In this document: positions 7,309 to 14,116 of the stretch, piece by piece
Position numbering within the stretch: the first letter of the stretch is position 1
How the letters are laid out: every line of letters starts with the position of its first letter
Assembly: GCA_041627475.1 (NCBI GenBank)
Contig: JBFKQZ010000010.1
Location: forward strand, 1-26,873
Reading direction: 5' to 3'
DNA from: JBFGFG01 sp041627475
Lineage (GTDB): Bacteria; Actinomycetota; Nitriliruptoria; Nitriliruptorales; Nitriliruptoraceae
Length of the DNA stretch: 26,873 bases
Notes under the pieces: model-generated
The model's database searches: none
What the model was told of the DNA's origin: nothing
What the model saw: only the letters and a program-made list of their open reading frames with translations
Made by a program: the position numbers and the translations under genes

Positions 7309-7821
7309 TCAGATCGCCGCGGCCTGTTCCAACTGGGCCAGCGGCGTGACCTCGCCCGTGTCGACGTCGTGGTGGTAGCCCGCGACGCGCAGGTCGTCGG
7401 GCAGGTGCGGGTCGGAGCGCAGGGCCTCGAGGTCCGCGCGCAGGGCGGCGATCGCGTCCACCGCGCCGTAGAGCTCGGCGGGCGGGTCCTCGACGCCCGC
7501 GTCCCGCAGTGCGCTGGCGAGGGCGCTGTCGCTGCGCCCACCGCTGCAGCGGCTGTGGTGCAGGACGATCACCTGGTCGACCCCCGTCAGGCGGGTCGAC
7601 AGGAGCACCGAACGGAGCACGTCGGGTGTGACGCGTCCGCCGGCGTTGCGCAGCAGGTGGACCTCGCCCGGTTCCAGCCCGAACATCTCCCGGGGCTGGA
7701 CCCGGCCCTCCATGCAGGTCAGGATCAGCAGGGCCCGCGTCGGGTCGTTCGGCAGGTCGCCGTTCGGCGGCAGGTCCGTGGCCCGTGCGGCCGCGGTCGC
7801 ATCGAACGGGCTGGTCCCCAT
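7309..7821 (-). CDS. Beta-carbonic-anhydrase-family protein with altered active-site signature
   Basis: The 170-residue cytosolic protein resembles the short Rv1284-type beta-carbonic anhydrases, with CMEGRVQP, then LLRNAGGRVTPDVLRSV, then VIVLHHSRCSGG. Putative Zn ligands Cys36, His89 and Cys92 are kept. However, the Asp of the catalytic CxDxR dyad is Glu38 (C-M-E-G-R), and the Gly that usually follows the third ligand is Ser93. The enzyme may be a slow carbonic anhydrase, may act on a related substrate such as COS or CS2 as some family members do, or may bind without catalysis. The ATG at 7821 is chosen because GGAGGAGA lies just upstream; a GTG seven codons earlier is less likely. Its convergent position behind dabBA supports a role in CO2/bicarbonate balance. 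Family is certain, activity is not. Confidence 0.85.
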   Translation of the reverse strand: MGTSPFDATAAARATDLPPNGDLPNDPTRALLILTCMEGRVQPREMFGLEPGEVHLLRNAGGRVTPDVLRSVLLSTRLTGVDQVIVLHHSRCSGGRSDSALASALRDAGVEDPPAELYGAVDAIAALRADLEALRSDPHLPDDLRVAGYHHDVDTGEVTPLAQLEQAAAI

Positions 7822-7954
7822 CACCGTCTCCTCCGTCGCCACCTGCTGAGGCTACTCGCCGTCGCCCACGTACCACCGCCGGAGAAGGGCACTCCACGCA
7901 GCCGTGGCCGCTCGCCCCGGGGATGCGGCGTAGGTTGGCGGCCCGGAGGTGCGC

Positions 7955-9367
7955 ATGGCTGACGCGATCGTGGTCGGTGCCGGGCCCAACGGACTCGCGG
8001 GCGCGGTCGAGCTCGCCCGCGCCGGGTTGTCGGTCACCGTCGTCGAGGGCCACGACACGATCGGTGGGGGGACCCGGACCGAGGAGCTGACCGTCCCCGG
8101 CGTCCTGCACGACGTGTGCGCCGCGGTCCACCCGACCGGGATCGCGTCGCCCTACCTGCGGTCGCTGCCGCTGGAGGAGCACGGCCTGCGGTGGGCCGTG
8201 CCCGAGGTCGGCTTCGCGCACCCGCTCGACGACGGCACGGCTGCGGCGGAGGGGGCGACGCTGGAGGAGACGGTCGCTGGCCTGGGTGCGGACGGGCTCG
8301 CGTGGCGGCGCCTGCTCGGTCCCCTCGTGGCGCACGCCGACGACCTCCTCGGTGACGTGCTCGGACCCGTGCTGCGGGTGCCCGACCACCCGATCACGCT
8401 GGCACGGTTCGGGGTCAGGGCCGTGCAGCCCGCCAGTTGGATCGCACGCTGGTTCCGGACCGACGCCGCGCGCGCCCTGTTCGGCGGTGCGGCCGCGCAC
8501 GCCATCCACCCGCTGACCCGTCCCATGTCGGCGGCTGCGGGTCTCCTGCTGCTGGTCGCCGGACAGCGCCACGGCTGGCCCGTCGCGGTGGGTGGGTCGG
8601 CGGCGATCACCGACGCGCTGGCGAGCCTGCTGCGTGCCCACGGCGGTCACATCGAGACGGGCCGGTGGGTCCGTGACCTGCGTGACCTGCCGCGGGCGGA
8701 CGTCGTGCTGCTCGACACGGCACCGGGGGCGGCGGCCGACATCCTCGGCGACACCATGGCGCCGGCGGCCCGGCGCGCCTACCGCCGGTGGCGGCACGGG
8801 CCGGCGGCCTGCAAGGTCGACCTCGCGGTCGAGGGTGGGATCCCGTGGACCGCCGAGGTCTGCCGCCGGGCGGGGACGGTGCACGTCGGCGGCAGGTTCG
8901 AGGAACTCGTCGCGGCCGAGCAGGCCGTCCACGACGGACGCATGCCGGACCGGCCCTTCGTGCTCGTGGCCCAGCAGTACCTCGCCGACCCGAGCCGCAG
9001 CGCCGGTGACGTCCACCCCGTGTGGGCCTATGCGCACGTGCCCCACGGGTGGGACGGGGACGCGACCGAGCACGTGCTGCGGCAGCTGGAGCGTTTCGCC
9101 CCCGGGACCCGCGAGCGCATCGTGGGCAGCCACACGACGACGGCGGTCGAGTACGCCGCCTACAACCCGAACTACGTCGGCGGCGACATCGCCACCGGCG
9201 CCAACGACGCCGTCCAGGCGGTGCTGCGCCCGCGCCCCTCGCTGCGGCCGTACGCCACGACGGCGCCCGGCGTCTACCTCTGCTCTGCCGCCACGCCGCC
9301 CGGTGCCGGGGTGCACGGCATGGCTGGCTACCACGCCGCCCGCGCCGCGATCCGCGACCTCGGCTGA
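7955..9367 (+). CDS. FAD-dependent oxidoreductase, phytoene desaturase-like
   Basis: The 470-residue flavoprotein begins with a dinucleotide-binding fold, IVVGAGPNGLAGAVELARAG, followed by VVEGHDTIGGGTRT, the arrangement seen in the phytoene desaturase / amine oxidase superfamily. The C-terminal FAD-contact block is VYLCSAATPPGAGVHGMAGY, again typical of that family. No membrane segment is evident. The substrate is unknown. No other carotenoid gene (crtB, crtE) lies in the window, so a carotenoid role should not be assumed; many actinobacterial members are annotated only as NAD(P)/FAD-dependent oxidoreductases. The ATG at 7955 is preferred because GGAGG (7945-7949) precedes it by 5 nt. It is divergent from the carbonic anhydrase (about 130 bp between starts) and convergent with the racemase gene. 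Confidence 0.88.
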   Translation: MADAIVVGAGPNGLAGAVELARAGLSVTVVEGHDTIGGGTRTEELTVPGVLHDVCAAVHPTGIASPYLRSLPLEEHGLRWAVPEVGFAHPLDDGTAAAEGATLEETVAGLGADGLAWRRLLGPLVAHADDLLGDVLGPVLRVPDHPITLARFGVRAVQPASWIARWFRTDAARALFGGAAAHAIHPLTRPMSAAAGLLLLVAGQRHGWPVAVGGSAAITDALASLLRAHGGHIETGRWVRDLRDLPRADVVLLDTAPGAAADILGDTMAPAARRAYRRWRHGPAACKVDLAVEGGIPWTAEVCRRAGTVHVGGRFEELVAAEQAVHDGRMPDRPFVLVAQQYLADPSRSAGDVHPVWAYAHVPHGWDGDATEHVLRQLERFAPGTRERIVGSHTTTAVEYAAYNPNYVGGDIATGANDAVQAVLRPRPSLRPYATTAPGVYLCSAATPPGAGVHGMAGYHAARAAIRDLG

Positions 9368-9372
9368 TGCGC

Positions 9373-9416
9373 GGTGTGCCCCTGCTGGCTCGCATCCGAG
9401 CCGGGAGAGGCACACC
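9373..9416. terminator. Long hairpin between convergent genes
   Basis: Outer arms GGTGTGCC (9373-9380) and GGCACACC (9409-9416) and inner arms GGCTCG (9387-9392) and CGAGCC (9397-9402) are perfect, with a 4-nt loop and a partly paired 6x6 internal loop. It lies 5 nt after one stop codon and 6 nt before the convergent one, so it probably serves both transcripts. There is no U-tract on either side. Confidence 0.6.
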
Positions 9417-9422
9417 TCGAGG

Positions 9423-10562
9423 TCAGAGCTCGGCGACGGCGCCGTTCGCGAGGAGGTCGTCGATCTCCGCGTCGGTCCAACCGGCGGCGAGGAGCACCGC
9501 GCGGGTGTCGGTGCCGGGAGGCGTCGAGGGGGTGGGCGCGCCGGTCGGGGTGACGCTGAAGCGGGGGGCGGGTCGGGCCTGGAGGTCGCCACCGACCTCG
9601 ACGAAGGCGTCCCGTGCCCGGTTGTGTTCGTGGTCGGGGGCCTCGTCCATCGACAGGACCGGGGCGTAGCAGGCGTCCGAGCCAGCGAACACCTCGTCCC
9701 ACTCGTCGCGCGTCCGACCGGCGAAGACCTCGGCCAGTCGCTCGCGGAGGGCGGGCCATCGGCGCGGGTCCTGGCCGTCCCCGAACTCGTCGGCGAGGTC
9801 GAGACGCTCCAGCAGTTCGGCGAAGAACTGCGGCTCGAGCGCCCCGATGCTCACCCAGCGGTCGTCCGCCGTGGCGTACACGTCGTAGAACGGGGCGCCC
9901 GTGTCGAGCAGGTTGCCGCCGCGGCCGCCCGACCACAGGCCCTGGGCCGCCATCGTTCGCTGCATCGACAGCAGCAGCGAGGCGCCCTCGACCATCGCGG
10001 CGTCGACGACCTGGCCCTCGCCCGTGCGTCGGGCGTGGTCCAGCGCGGCCAGCACGCCGACGACCAGCAGCATCGCGCCGCCGCCGAAGTCACCGACGAG
10101 GTTCAGCGGCGGCACCGGCCCGCTTTCCGCACGACCGATCGTGTCGAGCGCGCCGGACAGCGCGATGTAGTTGATGTCGTGGCCGGCGCGCTGCGACCAC
10201 GGCCCGTCCTGGCCCCAGCCGGTCATCCGGCCGTAGACCAGTGCCGGGTTGCGGGCGAGGCAGTCGTCGGGCCCGATCCCCAACCGTTCCGTGACGCCGG
10301 GCCGATTGCCCTCGATCAGCACGTCGGCGTCCTCGACCAGTCGCAGGACGACCTCGACCCCTGCTGGGTCCTTGAGGTTGACCGCGACCGACCGGCGCGA
10401 ACGCTGCAGCGCGGCGTGGCCGAACGCGGCCGCCGGGTTGCCGCCCGGTCGCTCCACCTGGATGACGGTCGCGCCCAGGTCGGCGAGCAGCATCCCCGCG
10501 AACGGGCCGGGACCGATCCCGGCCAGCTCGACGACCGTCACGCCCTCCAGGGGGCCGGTCAT
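9423..10562 (-). CDS. mcr: Alpha-methylacyl-CoA racemase (CoA-transferase family III)
   Basis: The 379-residue family III enzyme interconverts R- and S-2-methylacyl-CoA, letting methyl-branched acids and sterol side chains enter beta-oxidation. The three residues implicated in catalysis by the Mycobacterium tuberculosis racemase (H126, D156, E241) appear with a constant offset of two. They are His128 (AGHDINYIALSGAL), Asp158 (LVGDFGGGAMLLVVG) and Glu243 (IGALEPQFF). This supports racemase rather than formyl-CoA-type transferase activity. The N-terminus GVTVVELAGIGPGPFAGMLL is also typical. The ATG at 10562 overlaps the stop of the upstream hydrolase (ATGA), implying translational coupling and explaining the lack of a ribosome binding site. 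It is the last gene of the operon that starts with the LLM oxidoreductase. Confidence 0.94.
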   Translation of the reverse strand: MTGPLEGVTVVELAGIGPGPFAGMLLADLGATVIQVERPGGNPAAAFGHAALQRSRRSVAVNLKDPAGVEVVLRLVEDADVLIEGNRPGVTERLGIGPDDCLARNPALVYGRMTGWGQDGPWSQRAGHDINYIALSGALDTIGRAESGPVPPLNLVGDFGGGAMLLVVGVLAALDHARRTGEGQVVDAAMVEGASLLLSMQRTMAAQGLWSGGRGGNLLDTGAPFYDVYATADDRWVSIGALEPQFFAELLERLDLADEFGDGQDPRRWPALRERLAEVFAGRTRDEWDEVFAGSDACYAPVLSMDEAPDHEHNRARDAFVEVGGDLQARPAPRFSVTPTGAPTPSTPPGTDTRAVLLAAGWTDAEIDDLLANGAVAEL

Positions 10563-11722
10563 GCGGCGCCGCCGAAGCCGGTCGACCGGATGAAGCGGCC
10601 GATGCGCGACAGGTAGTGCCGGCGCTCGAGGTGCAGGACGTGGTTGCCGGGGAAGGCGTGGATCATCGGGCGGTCCCAGTGCTCCCACAGGCGTTCGGCG
10701 TGCTCCGGCGGTGCGAGACGGTCACCCAGTCCTGCGATCACGAACAGCCGGTCCCGCTCGAGCACCGGCTCGTAGCGCAGCGGGGAGTGCAGCTGGAGCA
10801 GCTCGCGCAGCGTCGACCGCTCCACCCCGTGCAGCTTCATGGCCGCCTGCACGACGGCGCCGGCCGGGTGCCAGAGCTCGACGAGGTCGTCGAAGTCGGT
10901 GACGGGCGCGTTCGGGATCGCGAAGTGCAGGCGGTCGTCGACCGCTGCCATGACGCTGGTGAGGTAGCCGCCCAGCGACAGGCCGGTCATGCCGATCTGC
11001 GTGACGCCCTTGGCCTCGAGGTGGTCGATCCAGCTGCGCAGGTCGTGCACCGCGTGGAGCATCCCCTCGATCATGCGGGTCGGCCCACCGCCGAACAGAC
11101 CGGAGCCGTCGAGCTGCCACCGGCGTGCGCGGCGGCCGTGGAAGGGCAGGGTCACGAGCAGCAGGTCGTACCCGTTCGCGTACCACCACGGCAGCGAGAA
11201 GAAGAGCTTGTTGAACCAGTAGGGCGACGCCATGAACCCGTGGACGACGACCACCGTCGGTCGCGGCCCGTCGTCGTGCTGCCAGTGCTGCGCCCAGGCG
11301 GTGGAGTTCCGTGCCACGCGTCCGTACTGGACGCGCACGGACGGGTTCTCCGGTACGTAGGTGCTCGGGAAGCGCAGCAGGTCGACGATGCCGGGCAGCC
11401 ACCGCCAGCGTGCCGGCTCACGCTTGACCAGCTCGACGTCCGGGAGCGTCGTCGGGCGCGTGAAGGTGCGACTCGCGTCGCGGGCTGCCGCGAGCTCGAG
11501 GTAGTGGTCGCTGTTGCGCAGCGTCCGTGCCATCTGCCCCGGGCGGAGCAGCGCCGGTGCCATCGACGCCGTCACGAGCGACGCACCGGCGGTCCGTAGC
11601 GCCACGTCGAACAGCTTCGTGGCGCCGATGACCGAGCGGGTCTGCAGCGGCAGGTCGGCCGTCTTCGGGAAGTCACGGACGGTGCGCTCGTCGCCGCGGA
11701 CCACATCGGGGTTGTCGCTCAC
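10559..11722 (-). CDS. Alpha/beta hydrolase
   Basis: The 387-residue protein has an N-terminal extension of about 130 residues without a recognised motif, then a canonical alpha/beta-hydrolase core. The core shows VVVVHGFMASPYWFNK (oxyanion region), the nucleophile elbow GLSLGGY with Ser249, an acid in GLGDRLAPPEHA (Asp334), and a C-terminal His in FPGNHVLHLER (His361, with His364 as alternative). It is likely an esterase, lipase or thioesterase acting on a hydrophobic substrate, possibly an acyl-CoA or ester linked to the racemase pathway; the substrate cannot be read from sequence. There is no signal peptide. The GTG start at 11722 overlaps the stop of the upstream LLM gene (GTGA), and its own stop overlaps the racemase start, so all three are translationally coupled. 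Confidence 0.88.
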   Translation of the reverse strand: MSDNPDVVRGDERTVRDFPKTADLPLQTRSVIGATKLFDVALRTAGASLVTASMAPALLRPGQMARTLRNSDHYLELAAARDASRTFTRPTTLPDVELVKREPARWRWLPGIVDLLRFPSTYVPENPSVRVQYGRVARNSTAWAQHWQHDDGPRPTVVVVHGFMASPYWFNKLFFSLPWWYANGYDLLLVTLPFHGRRARRWQLDGSGLFGGGPTRMIEGMLHAVHDLRSWIDHLEAKGVTQIGMTGLSLGGYLTSVMAAVDDRLHFAIPNAPVTDFDDLVELWHPAGAVVQAAMKLHGVERSTLRELLQLHSPLRYEPVLERDRLFVIAGLGDRLAPPEHAERLWEHWDRPMIHAFPGNHVLHLERRHYLSRIGRFIRSTGFGGAA

Positions 11723-12753
11723 GAGCTCCACGCCTTCGCCTGCTCGACGACCTTCACCGGCTCGTCCAGTGGCAGCACGTTGAGTGTCGTCACACCGGCC
11801 TCCCTGTAGGCGGCGATGCGCTCCTTGATGAAGCCCTCCGAGCCGATCAGGTTCGTCTCCTCGATGAACGACTCGGGCACGAGCGCGGCCGCCTCGTCCT
11901 TCTTCCCGTCGAGGTAGAGCTCCTGGATCCGGGCCGCCTCCTCCTCGTAGCCGTAGCGACAGGCGAGGTCGTTGTAGAAGTTCTTGTCCTTGGCGCCCAT
12001 GCCACCGATGTACAGCGCGTACATGTCGCGGGAGAGGTCGAGCAGGGCCCTGCGGTGGTCGCCCTCTGCCACGGCGAAGGCGACCGACACGATGGTGTCG
12101 AGCTCGCCGAGCGACTCGTCGCGCTGCGAGAGCCCGGCCTCGAGCGGCTCGCCCCAGACGTCGCGGAACTTGTCGGGGTGGAAGAAGATCGGGATCCACC
12201 CGTCGGCGTGCGTCGCGGTCATCTCGACGTTCTTCGGGCCGAGCGCCGCCACGTGGATCGGGACGCGGTCGCGGACGGGGTGGGTGAGCATCTTCAGTGG
12301 CTTGCCGAGCCCGAGCCCCTGGTCGGACGGCAGCGGCAGCGTGAAGATCTCCCCCTCGTGCTCGATGACCTCGCGGCGGAGCATGCGCCGGACGAGGTCG
12401 ATCGTCTCCTCGGTGCGGGTCAGGGGCTTGGTGTACGGCATGCCGTGCCAGCCCTCGATGACCTGCGGTCCGGATGCGCCGAGTCCCAGCTCGAAGCGAC
12501 CGCCGGACACGGCGTCGAGGCCGGCCGCGACCTGGGCGATGAGTGCGGGGGTGCGGGAGTAGACGTTGAGGATCGCCGAGCCGATGGCGAGGTCCTCGGT
12601 CTTGGCCGCGATGTAGCCCAGGATGCTCACGGCGTCGAAGCCGTACGCCTCGGCGACCCAGGCGATGTCGAGCCCGGCGGCCTCCATCTGCTGCAGGTGG
12701 CCGACCACCTCGGTGGGGTTGCCGGCGTACTGGACGGAGAAGCCGATGCGCAT
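11719..12753 (-). CDS. F420-dependent LLM-class oxidoreductase (Rv3520c-like)
   Basis: The 344-residue bacterial luciferase-like TIM-barrel protein begins MRIGFSVQYAGNPTEVV and contains WVAEAYGFDAVSILGY, the LAIGSAILNVYSRTPALIAQ strand-helix, GGRFELGLGASGPQVIEGWH and ALGPKNVEMTATHADGWIP. This pattern matches coenzyme F420-dependent enzymes close to mycobacterial Rv3520c, a gene next to cholesterol-catabolism genes, and not FMN luciferases. It probably performs a hydride transfer on a lipid-like substrate using F420; the reaction is unknown. The ATG at 12753 is preceded by GGGAG; a longer upstream frame has no coding character. It is the first gene of a three-gene operon with 4-nt overlaps. 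Transcription probably starts near a TAGCAT element at 12794-12799 (minus), next to a palindromic operator. Confidence 0.92.
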   Translation of the reverse strand: MRIGFSVQYAGNPTEVVGHLQQMEAAGLDIAWVAEAYGFDAVSILGYIAAKTEDLAIGSAILNVYSRTPALIAQVAAGLDAVSGGRFELGLGASGPQVIEGWHGMPYTKPLTRTEETIDLVRRMLRREVIEHEGEIFTLPLPSDQGLGLGKPLKMLTHPVRDRVPIHVAALGPKNVEMTATHADGWIPIFFHPDKFRDVWGEPLEAGLSQRDESLGELDTIVSVAFAVAEGDHRRALLDLSRDMYALYIGGMGAKDKNFYNDLACRYGYEEEAARIQELYLDGKKDEAAALVPESFIEETNLIGSEGFIKERIAAYREAGVTTLNVLPLDEPVKVVEQAKAWSS

Positions 12754-12793
12754 GCTGGGGGCTCCCAGGTGGGTCGGTTCGGGCGTGGACAGG

Positions 12794-12803
12794 ATGCTAC
12801 AGT
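12794..12803. promoter_or_regulatory. Overlapping divergent -10 elements
   Basis: TACAGT (12798-12803, plus) would start the acyl-CoA dehydrogenase transcript at about 12810. TAGCAT (12794-12799, minus) would start the LLM-hydrolase-racemase transcript. Both fit TAnnnT and share two base pairs. No convincing -35 is visible for either. Confidence 0.4.
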
Positions 12804-12809
12804 GGCAAC

Positions 12810-12828
12810 GTGACACATGTGGTGTCAC
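12810..12828. promoter_or_regulatory. Palindromic operator between divergent acyl-CoA operons
   Basis: GTGACAC-ATGTG-GTGTCAC is a perfect 7+7 bp inverted repeat with a 5-bp centre, in the 133-bp gap between the LLM oxidoreductase and acyl-CoA dehydrogenase genes. It overlaps the predicted plus-strand start site and sits in the upstream region of the minus-strand promoter. It is thus placed to control both. The form suits a dimeric TetR- or GntR-type repressor; no such regulator is encoded in the window. Confidence 0.6.
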
Positions 12829-12886
12829 ATAGACGGACGGTGCGTTGCTGGGGAGCGGCGACCGTCCACGCAGGGGAGTGCGGAGC

Positions 12887-14062
12887 ATGGCCACACCGGT
12901 GCAGTTGTCCCTCGAGCCGACCGAGGAGGAGCAGCTGCTCCGGGAGGGCGTGCGCGGCGTCGCCAAGCGGTACGGCCGGCCCTACATGGAGCAGTGCCGC
13001 AAGGACGGCGTGCCCCCCGAGGAGCTCTGGAACGAGCTCGGGAAGCAGGGTTACCTCGGGGTGAACCTGCCCACCGAGCACGGCGGTGGTGGCTTCGGCA
13101 TGACCGGCCTCGCCGCCGTGGCGGAGGAGCTCGCCCTCGAGTCGATCACGCTCGCCCTGCTCGTGGTGTCGCCGGCGATCGCCGGGTCGATCCTCGCGCG
13201 GCACGGCAACGCCGAGCAGCAGCAGCGGTGGCTCCCGGGGCTCGCCGCCGCGACGACCAAGCTCGCCTTCGCGGTGACCGAGGCGGACGCCGGCTCGAAC
13301 ACGCACCGCATCTCGACCAACGCCGAGCGCCGCGACGCCGACACCTGGGTCCTGAACGGGCAGAAGACGTTCATCTCCGGTGTCGAGCACAGCGACGGCA
13401 TCCTCGTCGTGGCGCGGGCGCGGATGGACAACGGTGAGCTCGGGCTCCCGCTGCTCTTCATCGTCGACAGCGACGCCGACGGACTGACGCGGACCCCGAT
13501 CCCGACGACGGTGCCGTGGGCCGAGGAGCAGTGGACGCTCTTCTTCGACGACGTCGAGGTCAGCGACACCCGCCTCATCGGCGGCGACACCGGCGGTCTG
13601 GCCGCCGTCTTCGACGGTCTCAACCCCGAGCGGATCATGGCGGCGGCCGGCTCGGTCGGCGGTGCGCGTCTCGCCATCGACCGTGCGGTCGAGTACGCCA
13701 AGACGCGGCACGTCTTCGATGCCCCGATCGGCTCCCACCAGGCGATCCAGCACCCCCTCGCCGAGTGCTGGATCGAGTACGAGCAGGCGAGGCTGCTCAC
13801 CCGCAAGGCGTGCGCTCTCTACGACGCCGGGCACCCGCAGGCGGGGGAGGCCTGCAACATGGCCAAGTTCGCTGCGGCGGACATTGCTGTCCGGGCTGCG
13901 AACCAGGCGATCCAGACGCACGGCGGCAACGGCATGACGGAGGAGTACGGGTTGACCGACCTGTGGCTCGGCGCCCGGCTCGCGCAGATCGCCCCGGTGT
14001 CGCGGGAGATGATCCTCAACCACGTCGCCCAGCACACGCTCGGTCTGCCCAAGAGCTACTGA
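12887..14062 (+). CDS. Acyl-CoA dehydrogenase family protein
   Basis: The 391-residue FAD enzyme oxidises acyl-CoA to enoyl-CoA. Family landmarks are the N-terminal helical domain, LGVNLPTEHGGGGFGM, the FAD/substrate segment FAVTEADAGSNTHR, NGQKTFISG, the RIMAAAGSVGGARLAIDRAV helix and IQTHGGNGMTEEYGL. The usual catalytic glutamate motif near the C-terminus (Ile-Tyr-Glu-Gly-Thr type) is replaced by IAPVSREMI at residues 368-376, with Pro370 where Glu is expected. I recall this APVS-type ending from other actinobacterial and proteobacterial members, so it is probably a subfamily trait and not decay. The base may lie elsewhere. The ATG at 12887 has a GGGGAG element upstream and a leader of about 77 nt. 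It is divergent from the LLM operon and shares its palindromic operator, which suggests one pathway. Confidence 0.93.
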   Translation: MATPVQLSLEPTEEEQLLREGVRGVAKRYGRPYMEQCRKDGVPPEELWNELGKQGYLGVNLPTEHGGGGFGMTGLAAVAEELALESITLALLVVSPAIAGSILARHGNAEQQQRWLPGLAAATTKLAFAVTEADAGSNTHRISTNAERRDADTWVLNGQKTFISGVEHSDGILVVARARMDNGELGLPLLFIVDSDADGLTRTPIPTTVPWAEEQWTLFFDDVEVSDTRLIGGDTGGLAAVFDGLNPERIMAAAGSVGGARLAIDRAVEYAKTRHVFDAPIGSHQAIQHPLAECWIEYEQARLLTRKACALYDAGHPQAGEACNMAKFAAADIAVRAANQAIQTHGGNGMTEEYGLTDLWLGARLAQIAPVSREMILNHVAQHTLGLPKSY

Positions 14063-14072
14063 CCGACGACAC

Positions 14073-14102
14073 GACTGCCCGGACGGTGTCGTCCGGGCAG
14101 TC
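14073..14102. terminator. Perfect 12-bp hairpin between convergent genes
   Basis: GACTGCCCGGAC (14073-14084) and GTCCGGGCAGTC (14091-14102) pair without mismatch around a 6-nt loop. It lies 10 nt after the acyl-CoA dehydrogenase stop and 14 nt before the convergent surface-protein stop, so it probably terminates both. There is no U-tract on either strand. Confidence 0.7.
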
Positions 14103-14116
14103 GCGAAGGGGATCTG

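Noticed and set aside
7955..9367. Carotenoid biosynthesis cluster
   Set aside because: Only one phytoene-desaturase-like flavoprotein is present, with no synthase, cyclase or isoprenoid gene beside it; the family has many other roles.
7127..9592. 821-codon minus-strand frame covering the carbonic anhydrase and FAD oxidoreductase regions
   Set aside because: It overlaps the dabA 3' end, the carbonic anhydrase gene in another frame and the oxidoreductase in antisense. Its composition is that of a GC shadow (Arg/Pro/Gly).
8592..10616. 674-codon plus-strand frame opposite the racemase
   Set aside because: It runs through the middle of the oxidoreductase in another frame and antisense to a racemase with intact catalytic residues; it has no domain.
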